DNA of 64,000 nt from Enterovibrio gelatinilyticus (GTDB taxonomy: Bacteria; Pseudomonadota; Gammaproteobacteria; Enterobacterales; Vibrionaceae). Each line of letters starts with the position of its first letter. Within the stretch, counting starts at the first letter, position 1. Below, piece by piece: positions 9,955 to 21,351 of the stretch. The notes beneath the pieces are model-generated. The model did no database searches, had not been told where the DNA came from, and saw only the letters and a list, made by a program, of their open reading frames with translations. Where the stretch lies: contig NZ_JAJUBC010000005.1 of assembly GCF_028683095.1 (NCBI RefSeq), positions 124,001-188,000 of the forward strand. The letters are read 5' to 3'. The position numbers and the translations under genes are program-made.

Positions 9955-11808
9955 CTAAATCGACAATTTATCAACGCGTTTACCACCGTATACCAGGTTA
10001 ACCAAGCAACGGGTCCCGATAATGGCAGTGAACATTGACGTTAGAATACCGATAGACAGAGTCACAGCGAAACCTTTCACTGGGCCTGTACCTACCGCAA
10101 ACAAAATAATCGCCGTGATCAACGTGGTAATGTTCGCATCGGCAATGGTACTGAATGCGTTAGCATAACCTTGGTGAATCGCTTGTTGTGGGTTTCGCCC
10201 ATCCAAGATTTCATCACGTATACGCTCAAATATCAGTACGTTGGCATCAATCGCCATACCGACGGTCAATACAATACCTGCTATACCTGGAAGCGTCATG
10301 GTCGCACCAGGGATCAGCGACATCACACCAATAATCAACACAACGTTAGCCAACAGTGCAATGTTTGCAAATAAGCCAAAACGACGGTAGTAAACGGCAG
10401 TAAACAGCATGACTGCAATCAAACCATACAGACAGGCTTTCACACCCATATCGATGTTTTGCTGACCCATTGATGGACCAATAGTACGCTCTTCAACGAT
10501 AGAGATAGGTGCAATCAACGCACCTGCACGCAATAGCAAAGCAAGGTTATGCGCTTCAGGCTGAGAGTCGATGCCCGTGATACGGAAGTTACGCCCCAAC
10601 GCCGTTTGAATGGTCGCTTGGTTGATCACTTCTTCATGCTTGGTGAGGATAATCTTACCATTTGCATCACGTTTACCGCTGTCTTTGTACTCAGCAAATA
10701 CCGTTGCCATTAGCTTGCCAACGTTATTTTTACTGAACGCAGACATTTTGCTGCCGCCTTCGCTATCAAGCGAAATGTTTACCTGCGGACGGCTGTATTC
10801 ATCAAAGCTTGAGCTAGCATCAGTGATGTGCGAACCACCGAGAATCACACGCTTCTTAACCACCACAGGGCGACCATCACGTGTTTGCTTAATTTCGCTG
10901 CCTGGAGGAACACGGCCTGCTGCCGCTGCTGCCAAATCTGCGCTGTCATCCACTTCACGGAATTCTAGCGTTGCAGTCGCACCCAAAATTTCCTTGGCAC
11001 GCGCAGTGTCTTGTACACCTGGAAGCTCAACCACAATGCGGCTAGCGCCTTGGCGTTGAACAATCGGCTCGGCAACACCTAGCTCGTTAACACGGTTACG
11101 CAAAATAGTGATGTTTTGCTCAACGGCGTAGTTGCGGATCTCTTGAAGACGCTGCTCAGTGAACTTAGCAGAAACAGCAAAACGAGCACTATCGGTGGTA
11201 AACACCATATCTGGGTGCAGTTTCGCTAGCTCAGATTCAGCTTGATCCATATCGGCTTCGTTGCGGAAGCTAACATCGATGTTGTCATCACTACCAACAC
11301 GGAGCCCGCGATAGCGAATCTTCGCTTCACGTAATTCAGTGCGGAAAGTATCTTCTTGCTGGCTAAGTAGCTTTTCCATTGCTGCGTCCATGTCCACTTC
11401 CATCAAGAAGTGCACACCACCGCGCAAGTCTAGGCCAAGTTTCATCGGGTTCGCACCGATAACTTCTAGCCAAGTTGGCGTTGCAGGGGCAAGGTTAAGC
11501 GCAACAACAAGTCCTTCATCCTTATAAGCGCCGTTTAATACGTCACGGGCTTCAATCTGCTGATCAGTGTTTTTGAAACGAACCAGAACGGTACCGTTTT
11601 CTAGAGCAAGAGATTGGTAAGAAATGTCGTCTTTTTCGAGGGTATTTTTGACGGAGTCCAGAGTCGAAAGATCAACCGAGGCGCCACGCGCCCCGGAGAT
11701 TTGAACCGCTGGATCTTCACCGTAGATATTGGGAAGTGCATAGACAGCGCCGATGAGTAACACCAACACCACCATAATGTACTTCCACAAAGGATAACGG
11801 TTTAGCAC
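9955..11808 (-). CDS. secD: SecD, preprotein translocase accessory subunit
   Basis: A 617-residue inner-membrane partner of SecF. One N-terminal membrane segment is followed by a large periplasmic region (P1 head and base; the motif [15 protein letters not shown] starts it), then five C-terminal membrane segments with [13 protein letters not shown]. Full family length (about 615). Between yajC and secF in the operon. Confidence 0.97.
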   Translation of the reverse strand: MLNRYPLWKYIMVVLVLLIGAVYALPNIYGEDPAVQISGARGASVDLSTLDSVKNTLEKDDISYQSLALENGTVLVRFKNTDQQIEARDVLNGAYKDEGLVVALNLAPATPTWLEVIGANPMKLGLDLRGGVHFLMEVDMDAAMEKLLSQQEDTFRTELREAKIRYRGLRVGSDDNIDVSFRNEADMDQAESELAKLHPDMVFTTDSARFAVSAKFTEQRLQEIRNYAVEQNITILRNRVNELGVAEPIVQRQGASRIVVELPGVQDTARAKEILGATATLEFREVDDSADLAAAAAGRVPPGSEIKQTRDGRPVVVKKRVILGGSHITDASSSFDEYSRPQVNISLDSEGGSKMSAFSKNNVGKLMATVFAEYKDSGKRDANGKIILTKHEEVINQATIQTALGRNFRITGIDSQPEAHNLALLLRAGALIAPISIVEERTIGPSMGQQNIDMGVKACLYGLIAVMLFTAVYYRRFGLFANIALLANVVLIIGVMSLIPGATMTLPGIAGIVLTVGMAIDANVLIFERIRDEILDGRNPQQAIHQGYANAFSTIADANITTLITAIILFAVGTGPVKGFAVTLSIGILTSMFTAIIGTRCLVNLVYGGKRVDKLSI

Positions 11809-11834
11809 TGCTATGATCCTTTATGGTTAACAGA

Positions 11835-12164
11835 TTACAGCGACTGAATGGTGCCTTTTGGCATAACTGCAGTCACAAAATCCTTTTTGATGGTCACTTC
11901 GTTGTTGTCGCTAAGTGCGATAACGATGAAGTCATTGTCTTCAGAAATCTTAGTGATTTTGCCAACAAGGCCACCACCAGTAAGCACTTCATCCCCTTTA
12001 CCCATAGATGCCATCAGGTTCTTGTGCTCTTTAACACGTTTTGCCTGCGGACGGTAAATCATGAAGTAGAAAATAACGGCAAACAGGCCAAGCATAATAA
12101 ATAGCTGCATACCGCCACCCTGTGGTGCGCCTTCTGCTGCTGCATGAGCTTGTGAAATAAACAT
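11835..12164 (-). CDS. yajC: YajC, SecDF-associated membrane protein
   Basis: A 109-residue protein with one membrane segment (MQLFIMLGLFAVIFYFMIY, residues about 20-38) and a cytoplasmic basic tail. It forms part of the SecDF-YajC holo-translocon complex. 26 bp upstream of secD and about 80 bp downstream of tgt. Confidence 0.96.
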   Translation of the reverse strand: MFISQAHAAAEGAPQGGGMQLFIMLGLFAVIFYFMIYRPQAKRVKEHKNLMASMGKGDEVLTGGGLVGKITKISEDNDFIVIALSDNNEVTIKKDFVTAVMPKGTIQSL

Positions 12165-12245
12165 TCAGTCACGTCCTCGTATTAAATTGAACATTTTTAG
12201 CGATTTTGCCTCTCCGGCAACAAGTCATCGAAGAGGCAGAACTTC

Positions 12246-13581
<1,336 letters not shown>

Positions 13582-13598
13582 AATGACACAGAGACAAA

Positions 13599-13634
13599 AC
13601 TGGCTGCCAACTTAAAGAGCTGACAGCCAGTCAA
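13599..13634 (-). terminator. Hairpin after queA, possible intrinsic terminator
   Basis: Arms ACTGGCTG(C)C and GACAGCCAGT pair around a loop of about 15 bases. On the minus strand the hairpin is followed only by GTTTTGTC, a short T-run, so it is likely weak and may partly uncouple tgt from queA. Confidence 0.45.
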
Positions 13635-13700
13635 AAAATTCTGTTCAATGACGTGGCACTCAAAAGACCATTGTCATTGCTCTTCAGCGTCAGCCTGAGA

Positions 13701-14756
13701 TTATACCTCAGTCTGACGTGTCACAAACATCGCATCACCGTAACTAAAGAAGCGATAATCGTTATTAACGGCTTCATGGTATGCATTCATGACATGATCG
13801 TAACCCGCAAAAGACGATACCAGCATGATCAAGGTTGATTCTGGCAAGTGGAAATTCGTCACCAATGCATCAACAAGCTGCCACTCATAACCCGGGTAAA
13901 TGAAGATTTTCGTATCATTAAAGAACGGCTTCAGTTCTGAGCCTTCTTGTTTCGCACTTTGCGCCGCGCTTTCCAGCGAACGTACAGAAGTTGTGCCCAC
14001 TGCAATCACGCGATTCCCGCGCGCTTTAGCCGCCAACACAGCATCAACCACGTCTTGCGGTACTTCGGCATATTCTGCATGCATGATGTGATCGTTAATA
14101 TCATCCACACGCACAGGTTGAAAGGTGCCAGCGCCAACGTGCAGAGTCACAAACGCCGTTTCAACGCCTTTTGCTTTTAACGCTGCCAGCATGTCTTCAT
14201 CAAAATGCAGACCCGCAGTTGGCGCCGCGACGGCACCCGGCTTGGCGTTGTATACCGTCTGATAACGCTCTTTATCAGAATCTTCATCTGGACGGTCGAT
14301 ATATGGCGGCAATGGCATATGCCCGACTTGCTCAAGAATATCCAACACGGCTTGCTCGCCGCTGAACCGAATCTCAAACAGGGCATCATGGCGTGCAACC
14401 ATTTCCGCTTCAAACTCATCATTTTCGCCTAGCAGTAATAGGTTGCCAGGTTTTGGGGACTTCGATGAACGTACGTGAGCCAAAATGGACTTATCATCCA
14501 GCACACGTTCCACCAGTATTTCAATCTTGCCACCCGATGCTTTTCGACCATACACACGCGCAGGGATAACGCGGGTGTTGTTAAACACCATCAGGTCACC
14601 CGGCTCAACGAGGTCTAATACATCGGTGAATTGTTTGTGGCTCAACTCGCCCGTGTTGCCATTGAGTTGCAACAAACGGCTCGCCGTACGATCCGGTTGC
14701 GGATAACGTGCGATCAGCGAATCTGGTAAGTCAAAATGAAAATCGGATACTTGCAT
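13701..14756 (-). CDS. queA: QueA, S-adenosylmethionine:tRNA ribosyltransferase-isomerase
   Basis: A 351-residue enzyme that adds the cyclopentene-precursor ribosyl group from SAM to preQ1-tRNA, giving epoxyqueuosine. Family motifs [40 protein letters not shown] and [12 protein letters not shown] are all present. The ATG at 14756 ([12 protein letters not shown]) gives the known start; an upstream ATG at 14801 adds 15 non-conserved residues. First gene of the queA-tgt-yajC-secDF operon. Confidence 0.97.
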   Translation of the reverse strand: MQVSDFHFDLPDSLIARYPQPDRTASRLLQLNGNTGELSHKQFTDVLDLVEPGDLMVFNNTRVIPARVYGRKASGGKIEILVERVLDDKSILAHVRSSKSPKPGNLLLLGENDEFEAEMVARHDALFEIRFSGEQAVLDILEQVGHMPLPPYIDRPDEDSDKERYQTVYNAKPGAVAAPTAGLHFDEDMLAALKAKGVETAFVTLHVGAGTFQPVRVDDINDHIMHAEYAEVPQDVVDAVLAAKARGNRVIAVGTTSVRSLESAAQSAKQEGSELKPFFNDTKIFIYPGYEWQLVDALVTNFHLPESTLIMLVSSFAGYDHVMNAYHEAVNNDYRFFSYGDAMFVTRQTEV

Positions 14757-14864
14757 TGAAAAAGCCCCATTCTGCAGCAGCCCGCTAGTATAGGGACACA
14801 CGCTGCAATATCAAGCAAGATGGGGCTCGCTCACCAAAATTATGTCGAGCAAATTTGTCAGAAA

Positions 14865-15938
14865 TTATGAAAAAGAGAAACGTCGACGCGCAGCAATAGC
14901 ACTCACGACAATGAGAGAAAACCACGCGATGCTTCCACCTCCGCTAGTCGAAGATATATTAGAAGAGGGAGGGACAATCGGTGCATCTGGGTTTGAGTCA
15001 TTCGGCGGTGCAGGCGTGGTTCTGTTAGCACGGGAAAAAATATCGCTTTCAAAGGTTTCATGAGGGCGCTGATACCCCCCTTTTATTAATGCATTTATCC
15101 AACCAAAATAATGACTGACTTGCGTAAATCCATCTTCCGTATTTGGGTCGCCGCAGCCATTGTATTTATGTCGAAAACTCACAACGCCAAGAAGGCGATA
15201 GCCTCTGTCGCTATCTCCGGCGTAACTTTGATCTTGCCAAACGAGTGGCCCGCCTGAGTCTCCATTGCATATGCCCGCACCTTCACTCTGATTGGCACAC
15301 ACGTAGGCATGGGCCTTAGCGGAGTGATAAACACCGCCAGTCATTACCCATCGACACTGCCTGTCTTCGACACCATCTAAATAGGTGAATTGCAAATATC
15401 GGCTTTGATAGCCATTGGTTGAAACTCGTCCCCAACCGGAAACCAATAAGTTATGTTGAACACCCGCAGAAAATTCAAGTTCAGCACTCGCATTCATACC
15501 AGCATCCGCTAAGGCAATGGGTTTTGCATGCTCAGGCAATGTGTCATTGAGGCGCAGCAATGCAATATCCCCGGTGAAGTTTGATGCATTGTAGTCAGGA
15601 TGGATCCATAAACCAGAGGCAACTATCGCTCCACTTCGGTTGACTGAATCGTCAACTCCCAATGTCACATAGACATCCGAAGCCTTTAAGCCATCCTCCA
15701 CGCAATGCGCTGCAGTCAGAACATAGCTTGTCTCATCCTCTGACGAAACAGACACCAAGGTGCCTCCACAAAGTGTCCCTTTACTCGTTGTAACAAGCAC
15801 CTGCCAAGGCACATCTTCAATTGAAATCGTTGACCCTTTTACGATGGTTGGCATTTTGTCACTTGCAAAAGCTAATTGATTGCCCGTCACCATCCCAACT
15901 AGAGACATGAATACACTCAAAAATATTCGCTTCATCAT
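14865..15938 (-). CDS. Secreted trypsin-like (S1) serine protease with GlyGly-CTERM tail (1 of 3)
   Basis: 357 residues from the MMKRIF start chosen because a normal signal peptide follows (to about LAFASDK). The S1 triad is complete: His near 78 in LTAAHC, Asp near 124 in GDIALLRL, Ser near 228 in CNGDSGGPLVW. The mature start is IVKGS rather than the usual IVGG, so a propeptide cut after PT is likely. The C-terminus is SGGGSIAWFSLIVVSAI then AARRRFSFS, a GlyGly-CTERM signal. In Vibrio Ves proteases this tail is processed by rhombosortase and goes with type II secretion to the cell surface. Paralogous to the next two genes. Confidence 0.92.
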   Translation of the reverse strand: MMKRIFLSVFMSLVGMVTGNQLAFASDKMPTIVKGSTISIEDVPWQVLVTTSKGTLCGGTLVSVSSEDETSYVLTAAHCVEDGLKASDVYVTLGVDDSVNRSGAIVASGLWIHPDYNASNFTGDIALLRLNDTLPEHAKPIALADAGMNASAELEFSAGVQHNLLVSGWGRVSTNGYQSRYLQFTYLDGVEDRQCRWVMTGGVYHSAKAHAYVCANQSEGAGICNGDSGGPLVWQDQSYAGDSDRGYRLLGVVSFRHKYNGCGDPNTEDGFTQVSHYFGWINALIKGGYQRPHETFESDIFSRANRTTPAPPNDSNPDAPIVPPSSNISSTSGGGSIAWFSLIVVSAIAARRRFSFS

Positions 15939-16224
15939 TTTCACCCAATAAGTAGACAAGCAACTAACTATTGAGAAAACGTAACAATCAAGACAGCAGT
16001 GATCACTTACTAATTGGTCAAAAACCAACCAAGTGACTCTATTTTGAGTCGTATGTGTTAATAATCAAGACAAAGAAGCGCAAAACGCACCAAGCTGGTG
16101 CAATTAGTGGGTAGATAGGCAAAATGAAATGATGAGACGATGTGTTGAATGGTTTGCTGAGCGCAGGTCCGTTTACGAAGCAGGGTTGCTCGCCAACACG
16201 TTTGGCGAGCAAGTTTGTCAGGCG

Positions 16225-17298
16225 TTATGAATAGGAGACACGTCTACGCGCGGCAACCATGCCCACAAAGACGAATGATAACCAGCCAATAGAACCTCCA
16301 CCGCCGCTACTCGGTGTTGGCAATATTGAATCAGCGTCAGAAGGATACACCGGCTTTACGGGGTTATCGGCATCAGGATTATAGTTGTATGCCGGATCAA
16401 AAATATCTACCGAAAACGTCGGCGATGGCTCGCTATATCCGCCGTCCATATTCAGATTAATCCAGTCATGGTAAGAGCTGATCTGCGTAAAAGCATCTTC
16501 AGAGTTGACACTTCCACAACCAAATTTGCTGCTTGAAAAGCTCACTATACCCACAGCGCGATAACCCAAATCTGCATCACCCGCATGGTTTTTATCTTGC
16601 CAAACTAAAGGTCCGCCTGAATCACCAGAGCATACCCCTGCGGTATAGGATTTATCTGCACAAATATAAGCATTAGAAAGTTCAGAATTGACCGGGCCAA
16701 CCCCATTATTGTCATTCGTCCAATAGCATTGGTTATCGCTCACGCCATTCATTGTCGTTTTTAATAGCGCTGCGTTGATTTTGCCACCCGTAAATGTGGC
16801 TCCCCAGCCAGACACATATAAATTGTCTAAGGCCGCATTCTCAAACTCTTGATCCAGCTCAGATTGCCTTGCCGGTAACAGTAATTTTATAGGCTGAGTA
16901 TTGGTAGGAAGCTTCCCGCTCAACTTCACCAGTGCAATATCTCCGGTAAATCGCTCGTTGTCGTAGTCGGGATAGGCAATAACTTTGGATACAGAAATGC
17001 CACTTCCTGCATAAGACAGCTGTTCAAAGCCCGCAAACACTCTCACATCGGCAGCGGAGAAACCTTCAATACAGTGCGCTGCCGTTAGCACATATTGATC
17101 AGAAATGATGATACCGCCACAAGCAAAATACCCCGTCTGGCTATTACCTATGTCGAGAAATACTTGCCATGGTGTCGATTCGATTGAAGCAAAACTACCC
17201 GAAACAATACGCGGTTCTTTAACGCCCTCTGCGGACACGGTACCAACCGATGCAAATATCGAAAGTGCCAGCGTTGCATTCCTTTGCCAACTTCTCAT
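16225..17298 (-). CDS. Secreted trypsin-like (S1) serine protease with GlyGly-CTERM tail (2 of 3)
   Basis: 357 residues with signal peptide ending near GTVSAEG and mature start RIVSGS. The triad is complete: His75 (LTAAHC), Asp120 (TGDIALVKL) and Ser227 (CSGDSGGPLVW). After the protease domain comes a Pro/Asp-rich linker, then SSGGGGSIGWLSFVFVGMV and a basic end (AARRRVSYS), a canonical GlyGly-CTERM sorting tail. It is separated from genes 1 and 3 by 286 and 144 bp, so each copy probably has its own promoter. 16029-16224 shows no feature. Confidence 0.93.
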   Translation of the reverse strand: MRSWQRNATLALSIFASVGTVSAEGVKEPRIVSGSFASIESTPWQVFLDIGNSQTGYFACGGIIISDQYVLTAAHCIEGFSAADVRVFAGFEQLSYAGSGISVSKVIAYPDYDNERFTGDIALVKLSGKLPTNTQPIKLLLPARQSELDQEFENAALDNLYVSGWGATFTGGKINAALLKTTMNGVSDNQCYWTNDNNGVGPVNSELSNAYICADKSYTAGVCSGDSGGPLVWQDKNHAGDADLGYRAVGIVSFSSSKFGCGSVNSEDAFTQISSYHDWINLNMDGGYSEPSPTFSVDIFDPAYNYNPDADNPVKPVYPSDADSILPTPSSGGGGSIGWLSFVFVGMVAARRRVSYS

Positions 17299-17442
17299 TC
17301 CTTGTCCCTCGCCAACTTATTTTTATAGTCAGCGGAGACCGTATCTCAACATTGTTTGAAGAAAAAGCGGGCAAACAAGAACATGCGGCATTTTCTCGAC
17401 TTTACACAGATAAACCAGAAATGAGTCAACCTATACTTCGAG

Positions 17443-18474
17443 TCATTCGACGTATTGTTTCGTTCGTAGCGTTACGGGCACCTTGAAAATATTTCGGGCG
17501 AGAATGTGACGACTCGCAGCCATTATCGACAGCCATATCAGAATACCTAAACCCAGCGTACCGCCACCACCGCCACCCGATGACGAGGCGGTGACAACTT
17601 GAGAGCTATTACTCGCACAGCTACCCGTTTGGCAGCTGCTAATCCAACTACGGTAATTCGACACTTGTGTGTAAACATCAGGAAAGGAGGGAGACGCACA
17701 TTGAAAATTAACGCCAAAACTGACTAAGCCCACCAGCGTAGCACCGGCATCTGAGTCTGCCGCGCGAGAAGGATCAAACCAAACCAACGGGCCACCTGAG
17801 TCGCCGTTACATGCACCTCGGCCTGATTCTTGGGCGCAAAAATACTTACTTTCATAATCGGCTACATCCGTTAATGTTACCCCCCAACTAGACGCACAAG
17901 CGCTGTCAGAGACCGTAGAAAGCGTGGCTTTTTGGAGATCATTGGTCGACGTATTGCGATTCACATCTATAAACCCCCACCCGGTCAACAGTAAGTCTTG
18001 CTGCGACAAATCGGCAGTGGCTTCCACCGCCGTTTGAACAGCGGTATCCGCCAACACAACACTTGATGCATTGCTATGAATAGACGAAGACAGTTTGATT
18101 AATGCGATGTCATTAGCCAACGTGGTTTTGTCGTAGCCGTTATGGGCGTGAATAGTATCAACGCTAGATTGGAAAGAGGCGAAACCCGCCCCATTAATGG
18201 TTGCCGTACCCGTATAGACCGAGACCGAATTTGCTGACGCCAATGAAAAATCGTCGTCATCGCCTCCAGTGTCTAGGCAGTGGGCTGCAGTTAGCACCCA
18301 CTCATTGGCGATCACGACGCCACCACACATGAAACTCCCGATCCGCACAAATGCCTGCCAAGGGGCGTCTGAAATCACCGCATCACTTCCCCCTACCACA
18401 TGAGGCTCGCGCTCTGCTCCCTGAGCAAAACTCGACAACAGCGTGAGTAGCAATAACGCAACGTATTTTCGCAT
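17443..18474 (-). CDS. Secreted trypsin-like (S1) serine protease with GlyGly-CTERM-like tail (3 of 3)
   Basis: 343 residues from MRKYVALLLLTLLSSFAQG, a clear signal peptide; an upstream ATG at 18519 would add 15 residues that mask it. The mature start HVVGGS is nearest to the classical IVGG. The triad is complete (LTAAHC, NDIALIKL, CNGDSGGPLVW). The tail is unusual: six glycines and a hydrophobic stretch (TLGLGILIWLSIMAA) but then about 20 extra residues (SRHILARN...KQYVE) instead of a short basic end, so processing by rhombosortase is less sure. Confidence 0.9.
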   Translation of the reverse strand: MRKYVALLLLTLLSSFAQGAEREPHVVGGSDAVISDAPWQAFVRIGSFMCGGVVIANEWVLTAAHCLDTGGDDDDFSLASANSVSVYTGTATINGAGFASFQSSVDTIHAHNGYDKTTLANDIALIKLSSSIHSNASSVVLADTAVQTAVEATADLSQQDLLLTGWGFIDVNRNTSTNDLQKATLSTVSDSACASSWGVTLTDVADYESKYFCAQESGRGACNGDSGGPLVWFDPSRAADSDAGATLVGLVSFGVNFQCASPSFPDVYTQVSNYRSWISSCQTGSCASNSSQVVTASSSGGGGGGTLGLGILIWLSIMAASRHILARNIFKVPVTLRTKQYVE

Positions 18475-18662
18475 TCCAAAAGTCCTTATCAGTATTAAAC
18501 GTTCATCACGCACAGACATCCGTGTTGCTGCTGTTGATAGTGAGACAGTGAGCCTCCAAAAACATGGTCACGCAAATCTTTGATTCCGGTCACCTTTCAT
18601 GTGCCTCAATTTGGCTACATTCGACATATACCCTTTATGTTTGTAAGCCTTTAGGAGGTTAT

Positions 18663-19121
18663 ATGCTAACCGTCAAAGAAATGATGACCCCAGAACCCAT
18701 TACCTTGTCTTCTAAGCATACGATATATGACGCAAAATGCCTGATGGATTCCAAACGAATTCGCCATATTCCTATTGTATCTTCAAGCTATGAATTAGAA
18801 GGCATAATCACTCAAAGAGACATTCTCGCAGCCCAAAGCTCTAGCCTTGAAAACCTCGTCGGTAGCGACGACCCAATGCTGGCGACGTTAGTCCGTTTTA
18901 CAAAGCCATCCTTGTTTACTGTCTCTCCGTCAGCATCATTAAAATCAGCCGCATTGTTTATGCAGCAACATAAAATTGGTTGCTTACCTGTTATTCAACA
19001 TGATCATTTGGTCGGTATTATCACCGACTCTGATTTTGTTGCTATTGCCATTAACCTGCTCGAAATACAAGAAGACGCTGAGCCCATGGAGATAGAGGAA
19101 GCCGAGGAAGAAATGGCCTAG
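18663..19121 (+). CDS. CBS-domain pair protein
   Basis: 152 residues consisting of two CBS motifs (about 1-60 and 75-130) and a Glu-rich tail (EPMEIEEAEEEMA). CBS pairs bind adenosyl ligands such as AMP, ATP or SAM; stand-alone versions are regulators of unknown partner. Motifs include RHIPIV, GIITQRDIL, GCLPVI and GIITDSDF. The ATG at 18663 has a perfect AGGAGG seven bases upstream; the longer reading from 18564 lacks one. Divergent from the protease cluster. Confidence 0.9.
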   Translation: MLTVKEMMTPEPITLSSKHTIYDAKCLMDSKRIRHIPIVSSSYELEGIITQRDILAAQSSSLENLVGSDDPMLATLVRFTKPSLFTVSPSASLKSAALFMQQHKIGCLPVIQHDHLVGIITDSDFVAIAINLLEIQEDAEPMEIEEAEEEMA

Positions 19122-19220
19122 CCGCACGATTGAGTCGCGACAATACGAGGATTCTTCGTCATACTCGTTCGCTGATGAATCACGGTGCCATATGGACGGG
19201 CACTGACCAAGCGAGGCCGA

Positions 19221-19835
19221 TTGAATTATCTTGCACACCTTCATGTTGCATCGCGTTGCGACAGTCAGTTGATGGGAAATTTGCTGGCAGATTTTGTGAA
19301 AGGGAAGCCTGATGGCATTTATTTGCCTGACACCGTCGATGGAATTTATCTGCATCGATTCGTTGATGGTTACATTGATGCCTTGCCGCAAATTAAGACC
19401 TGTCGAGCGCTATTTCCAAAAGCGCTCTATCGTTATAGTGCCATCGCGCTTGATATTTTTTGGGATCACGCTCTGGTCAAACACTGGTCAGCCTTTCATG
19501 ACGTTCCACTGCATCGCTTTGTACATGATGCCCAAGCCTCTTGTCAGTTATCCGCAAAGAAAGAACCCAACGCGCTGCCCGAACGCTTCCTATTCATGTC
19601 TGAGAAAATGTGGCGTGAGCAATGGATCCAATCCTATGCGGATATCAACACCCTGCCATTTGTTCTAGAGCGCATGTCGACACGTAGCCCTCGCATGGCA
19701 CCACTTGCTGATACCGCCTCAGTGCTTATCGCACATCAAGACCAACTGCTCGACGCCTTTCCCACCATCTACCAACACGTTCTAAAAGCCGCTTCAACGT
19801 TTTCGCGCTCAACGCCTAGGCGCATACCAAATTAA
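19221..19835 (+). CDS. acpH: AcpH, acyl-carrier-protein phosphodiesterase
   Basis: 204 residues from a TTG start. The enzyme removes the 4'-phosphopantetheine arm from ACP. LNYLAHLHVAS and MGNLLADFVKG match the AcpH N-terminus, and FWDHALVKHWS and the metal-binding HRFVDG fit the HD-like family. The TTG at 19221 is preferred because GCGAGG precedes it and homologues begin with MNYLAHLH. The ATG at 19185 would add 12 unrelated residues. Confidence 0.85.
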   Translation: MNYLAHLHVASRCDSQLMGNLLADFVKGKPDGIYLPDTVDGIYLHRFVDGYIDALPQIKTCRALFPKALYRYSAIALDIFWDHALVKHWSAFHDVPLHRFVHDAQASCQLSAKKEPNALPERFLFMSEKMWREQWIQSYADINTLPFVLERMSTRSPRMAPLADTASVLIAHQDQLLDAFPTIYQHVLKAASTFSRSTPRRIPN

Positions 19836-19854
19836 AAAGTGGCCGGGAAAAGCA

Positions 19855-19879
19855 TAAAAAAAGCGACCCGAAGGTCGCT
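19855..19879 (-). terminator. Intrinsic terminator of aceA
   Basis: On the minus strand, AGCGACC-TTCG-GGTCGCT is followed by seven T. It closes the aceB-aceA operon 80 bp after the aceA stop and may also slow acpH transcription from the other side. Confidence 0.85.
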
Positions 19880-19960
19880 CAAAGCGTGGATTCTAGGGCT
19901 CGATTAATATGGCCCCTTTATACTCGTTTTAGTCACGTGTATTGGCTGTCTACACGTCAA

Positions 19961-21265
19961 TTAAAACTGATCTTCTTCAGTCGAACCTGTCAGTGCAGTC
20001 ACTGACGAGTTACCACCTTGAATGGTGTTCGTCATGGTATCAAAGTAACCCGTGCCCACTTCTTGCTGGTGCGCAACGAAGGTGTAACCACGCTCAGCAG
20101 CAGCAAACTCAGGACGTTGTACTTTCTCAACATAGTGGCGCATGCCTTCACCCTGTGCGTAAGCGTGAGCCAATTCGAACATGTTGTACCACATGTTATG
20201 AATACCCGCGAGAGTGATGAACTGGTACTTGTAACCCATGTCTGACAGCTCTTGCTGGAAGCGCGCAATCGTCTCTGAATCTAGGTTTTTCTCCCAGTTG
20301 AACGAAGGCGAGCAGTTGTATGCCAGCAGTTGGTCAGGGTATTTAGCATGAATCGCTTCCGCGAATTGACGTGCTTCTTCCAAATCAGGTTTTGCTGTTT
20401 CACACCAAATCAAGTCAGCATACGGTGCATAGGCTAGGCCGCGAGAAATCGCTTGTTCAATACCTGCACGTACTTTGTAGAAACCTTCAGCTGTACGCTC
20501 ACCCACGATGAAGTCTTTATCGTACTCATCGCAATCAGAGGTAAGCAGGTCAGCCGCATTCGCATCGGTACGAGCGATCACAAGGGTGGTAGTGCCTGCA
20601 ACATCAGCAGCAAGACGCGCTGCTACCAGTTTTTGAACGGCTTCTTGGGTAGGAACCAGCACCTTACCACCCATGTGACCACATTTTTTCACTGATGCTA
20701 ACTGGTCTTCAAAGTGAACACCTGCCGCACCCGCTTCAATCATCGAACGCATCAGCTCGTAGGCATTCAAAACGCCACCAAAGCCTGCTTCAGCATCCGC
20801 AACGATAGGTAGGAAGTAATCTGTCCCTTCTTCTGGCGTACCACCTTTCGACCATTGGATTTGGTCAGCACGACGGAAAGAGTTATTGATACGTTTAACC
20901 ACAGCGGGAACCGAATCTACAGGGTAGAGAGATTGGTCAGGGTACATGCTTGATGCCGTGTTGTTATCTGCAGCCACCTGCCAACCTGACAGATAAATCG
21001 CTTCAATACCGGCTTTCGCTTGTTGTACCGCTTGACCGCCAGTCAGTGCGCCCAAACAGTTCACATACCCTTTTTTCGCAGAACCGTTTACCAGCTCCCA
21101 CAACTTGTCCGCACCACGTTGAGCAATTGTCTGCTCAGGGACGAAGGAACCACGCAGCGCAACAACTTCCTCTGCTGTATACGTTCGTTTTACATTTTTC
21201 CAGCGTGGGTTTTCTGCCCAGTCTGCGTTCAGTGCGTCGATTTGCTGCTGTCTTGTCTTCGTCAT
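19961..21265 (-). CDS. aceA: AceA, isocitrate lyase
   Basis: 434 residues, the E. coli length. Splits isocitrate into glyoxylate and succinate in the glyoxylate shunt, needed for growth on acetate or fatty acids. The catalytic [11 protein letters not shown] loop (residues about 190-200) with its cysteine is intact, as are DAEAGFGG and NCSPSFNW. The ATG at 21265 (MTKTRQQQ) has GAGGGA just upstream, and that site lies inside the longer reading from 21283. Second gene of the aceB-aceA operon. Confidence 0.97.
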   Translation of the reverse strand: MTKTRQQQIDALNADWAENPRWKNVKRTYTAEEVVALRGSFVPEQTIAQRGADKLWELVNGSAKKGYVNCLGALTGGQAVQQAKAGIEAIYLSGWQVAADNNTASSMYPDQSLYPVDSVPAVVKRINNSFRRADQIQWSKGGTPEEGTDYFLPIVADAEAGFGGVLNAYELMRSMIEAGAAGVHFEDQLASVKKCGHMGGKVLVPTQEAVQKLVAARLAADVAGTTTLVIARTDANAADLLTSDCDEYDKDFIVGERTAEGFYKVRAGIEQAISRGLAYAPYADLIWCETAKPDLEEARQFAEAIHAKYPDQLLAYNCSPSFNWEKNLDSETIARFQQELSDMGYKYQFITLAGIHNMWYNMFELAHAYAQGEGMRHYVEKVQRPEFAAAERGYTFVAHQQEVGTGYFDTMTNTIQGGNSSVTALTGSTEEDQF

Positions 21266-21351
21266 TGTGATTCCCTCTCTCAATGTGTTCCTAAACTTGG
21301 GTTAACTCGTCTTGGGTTTAAACTAAATCTCGGTTAAAAGCCTACGGCTTC

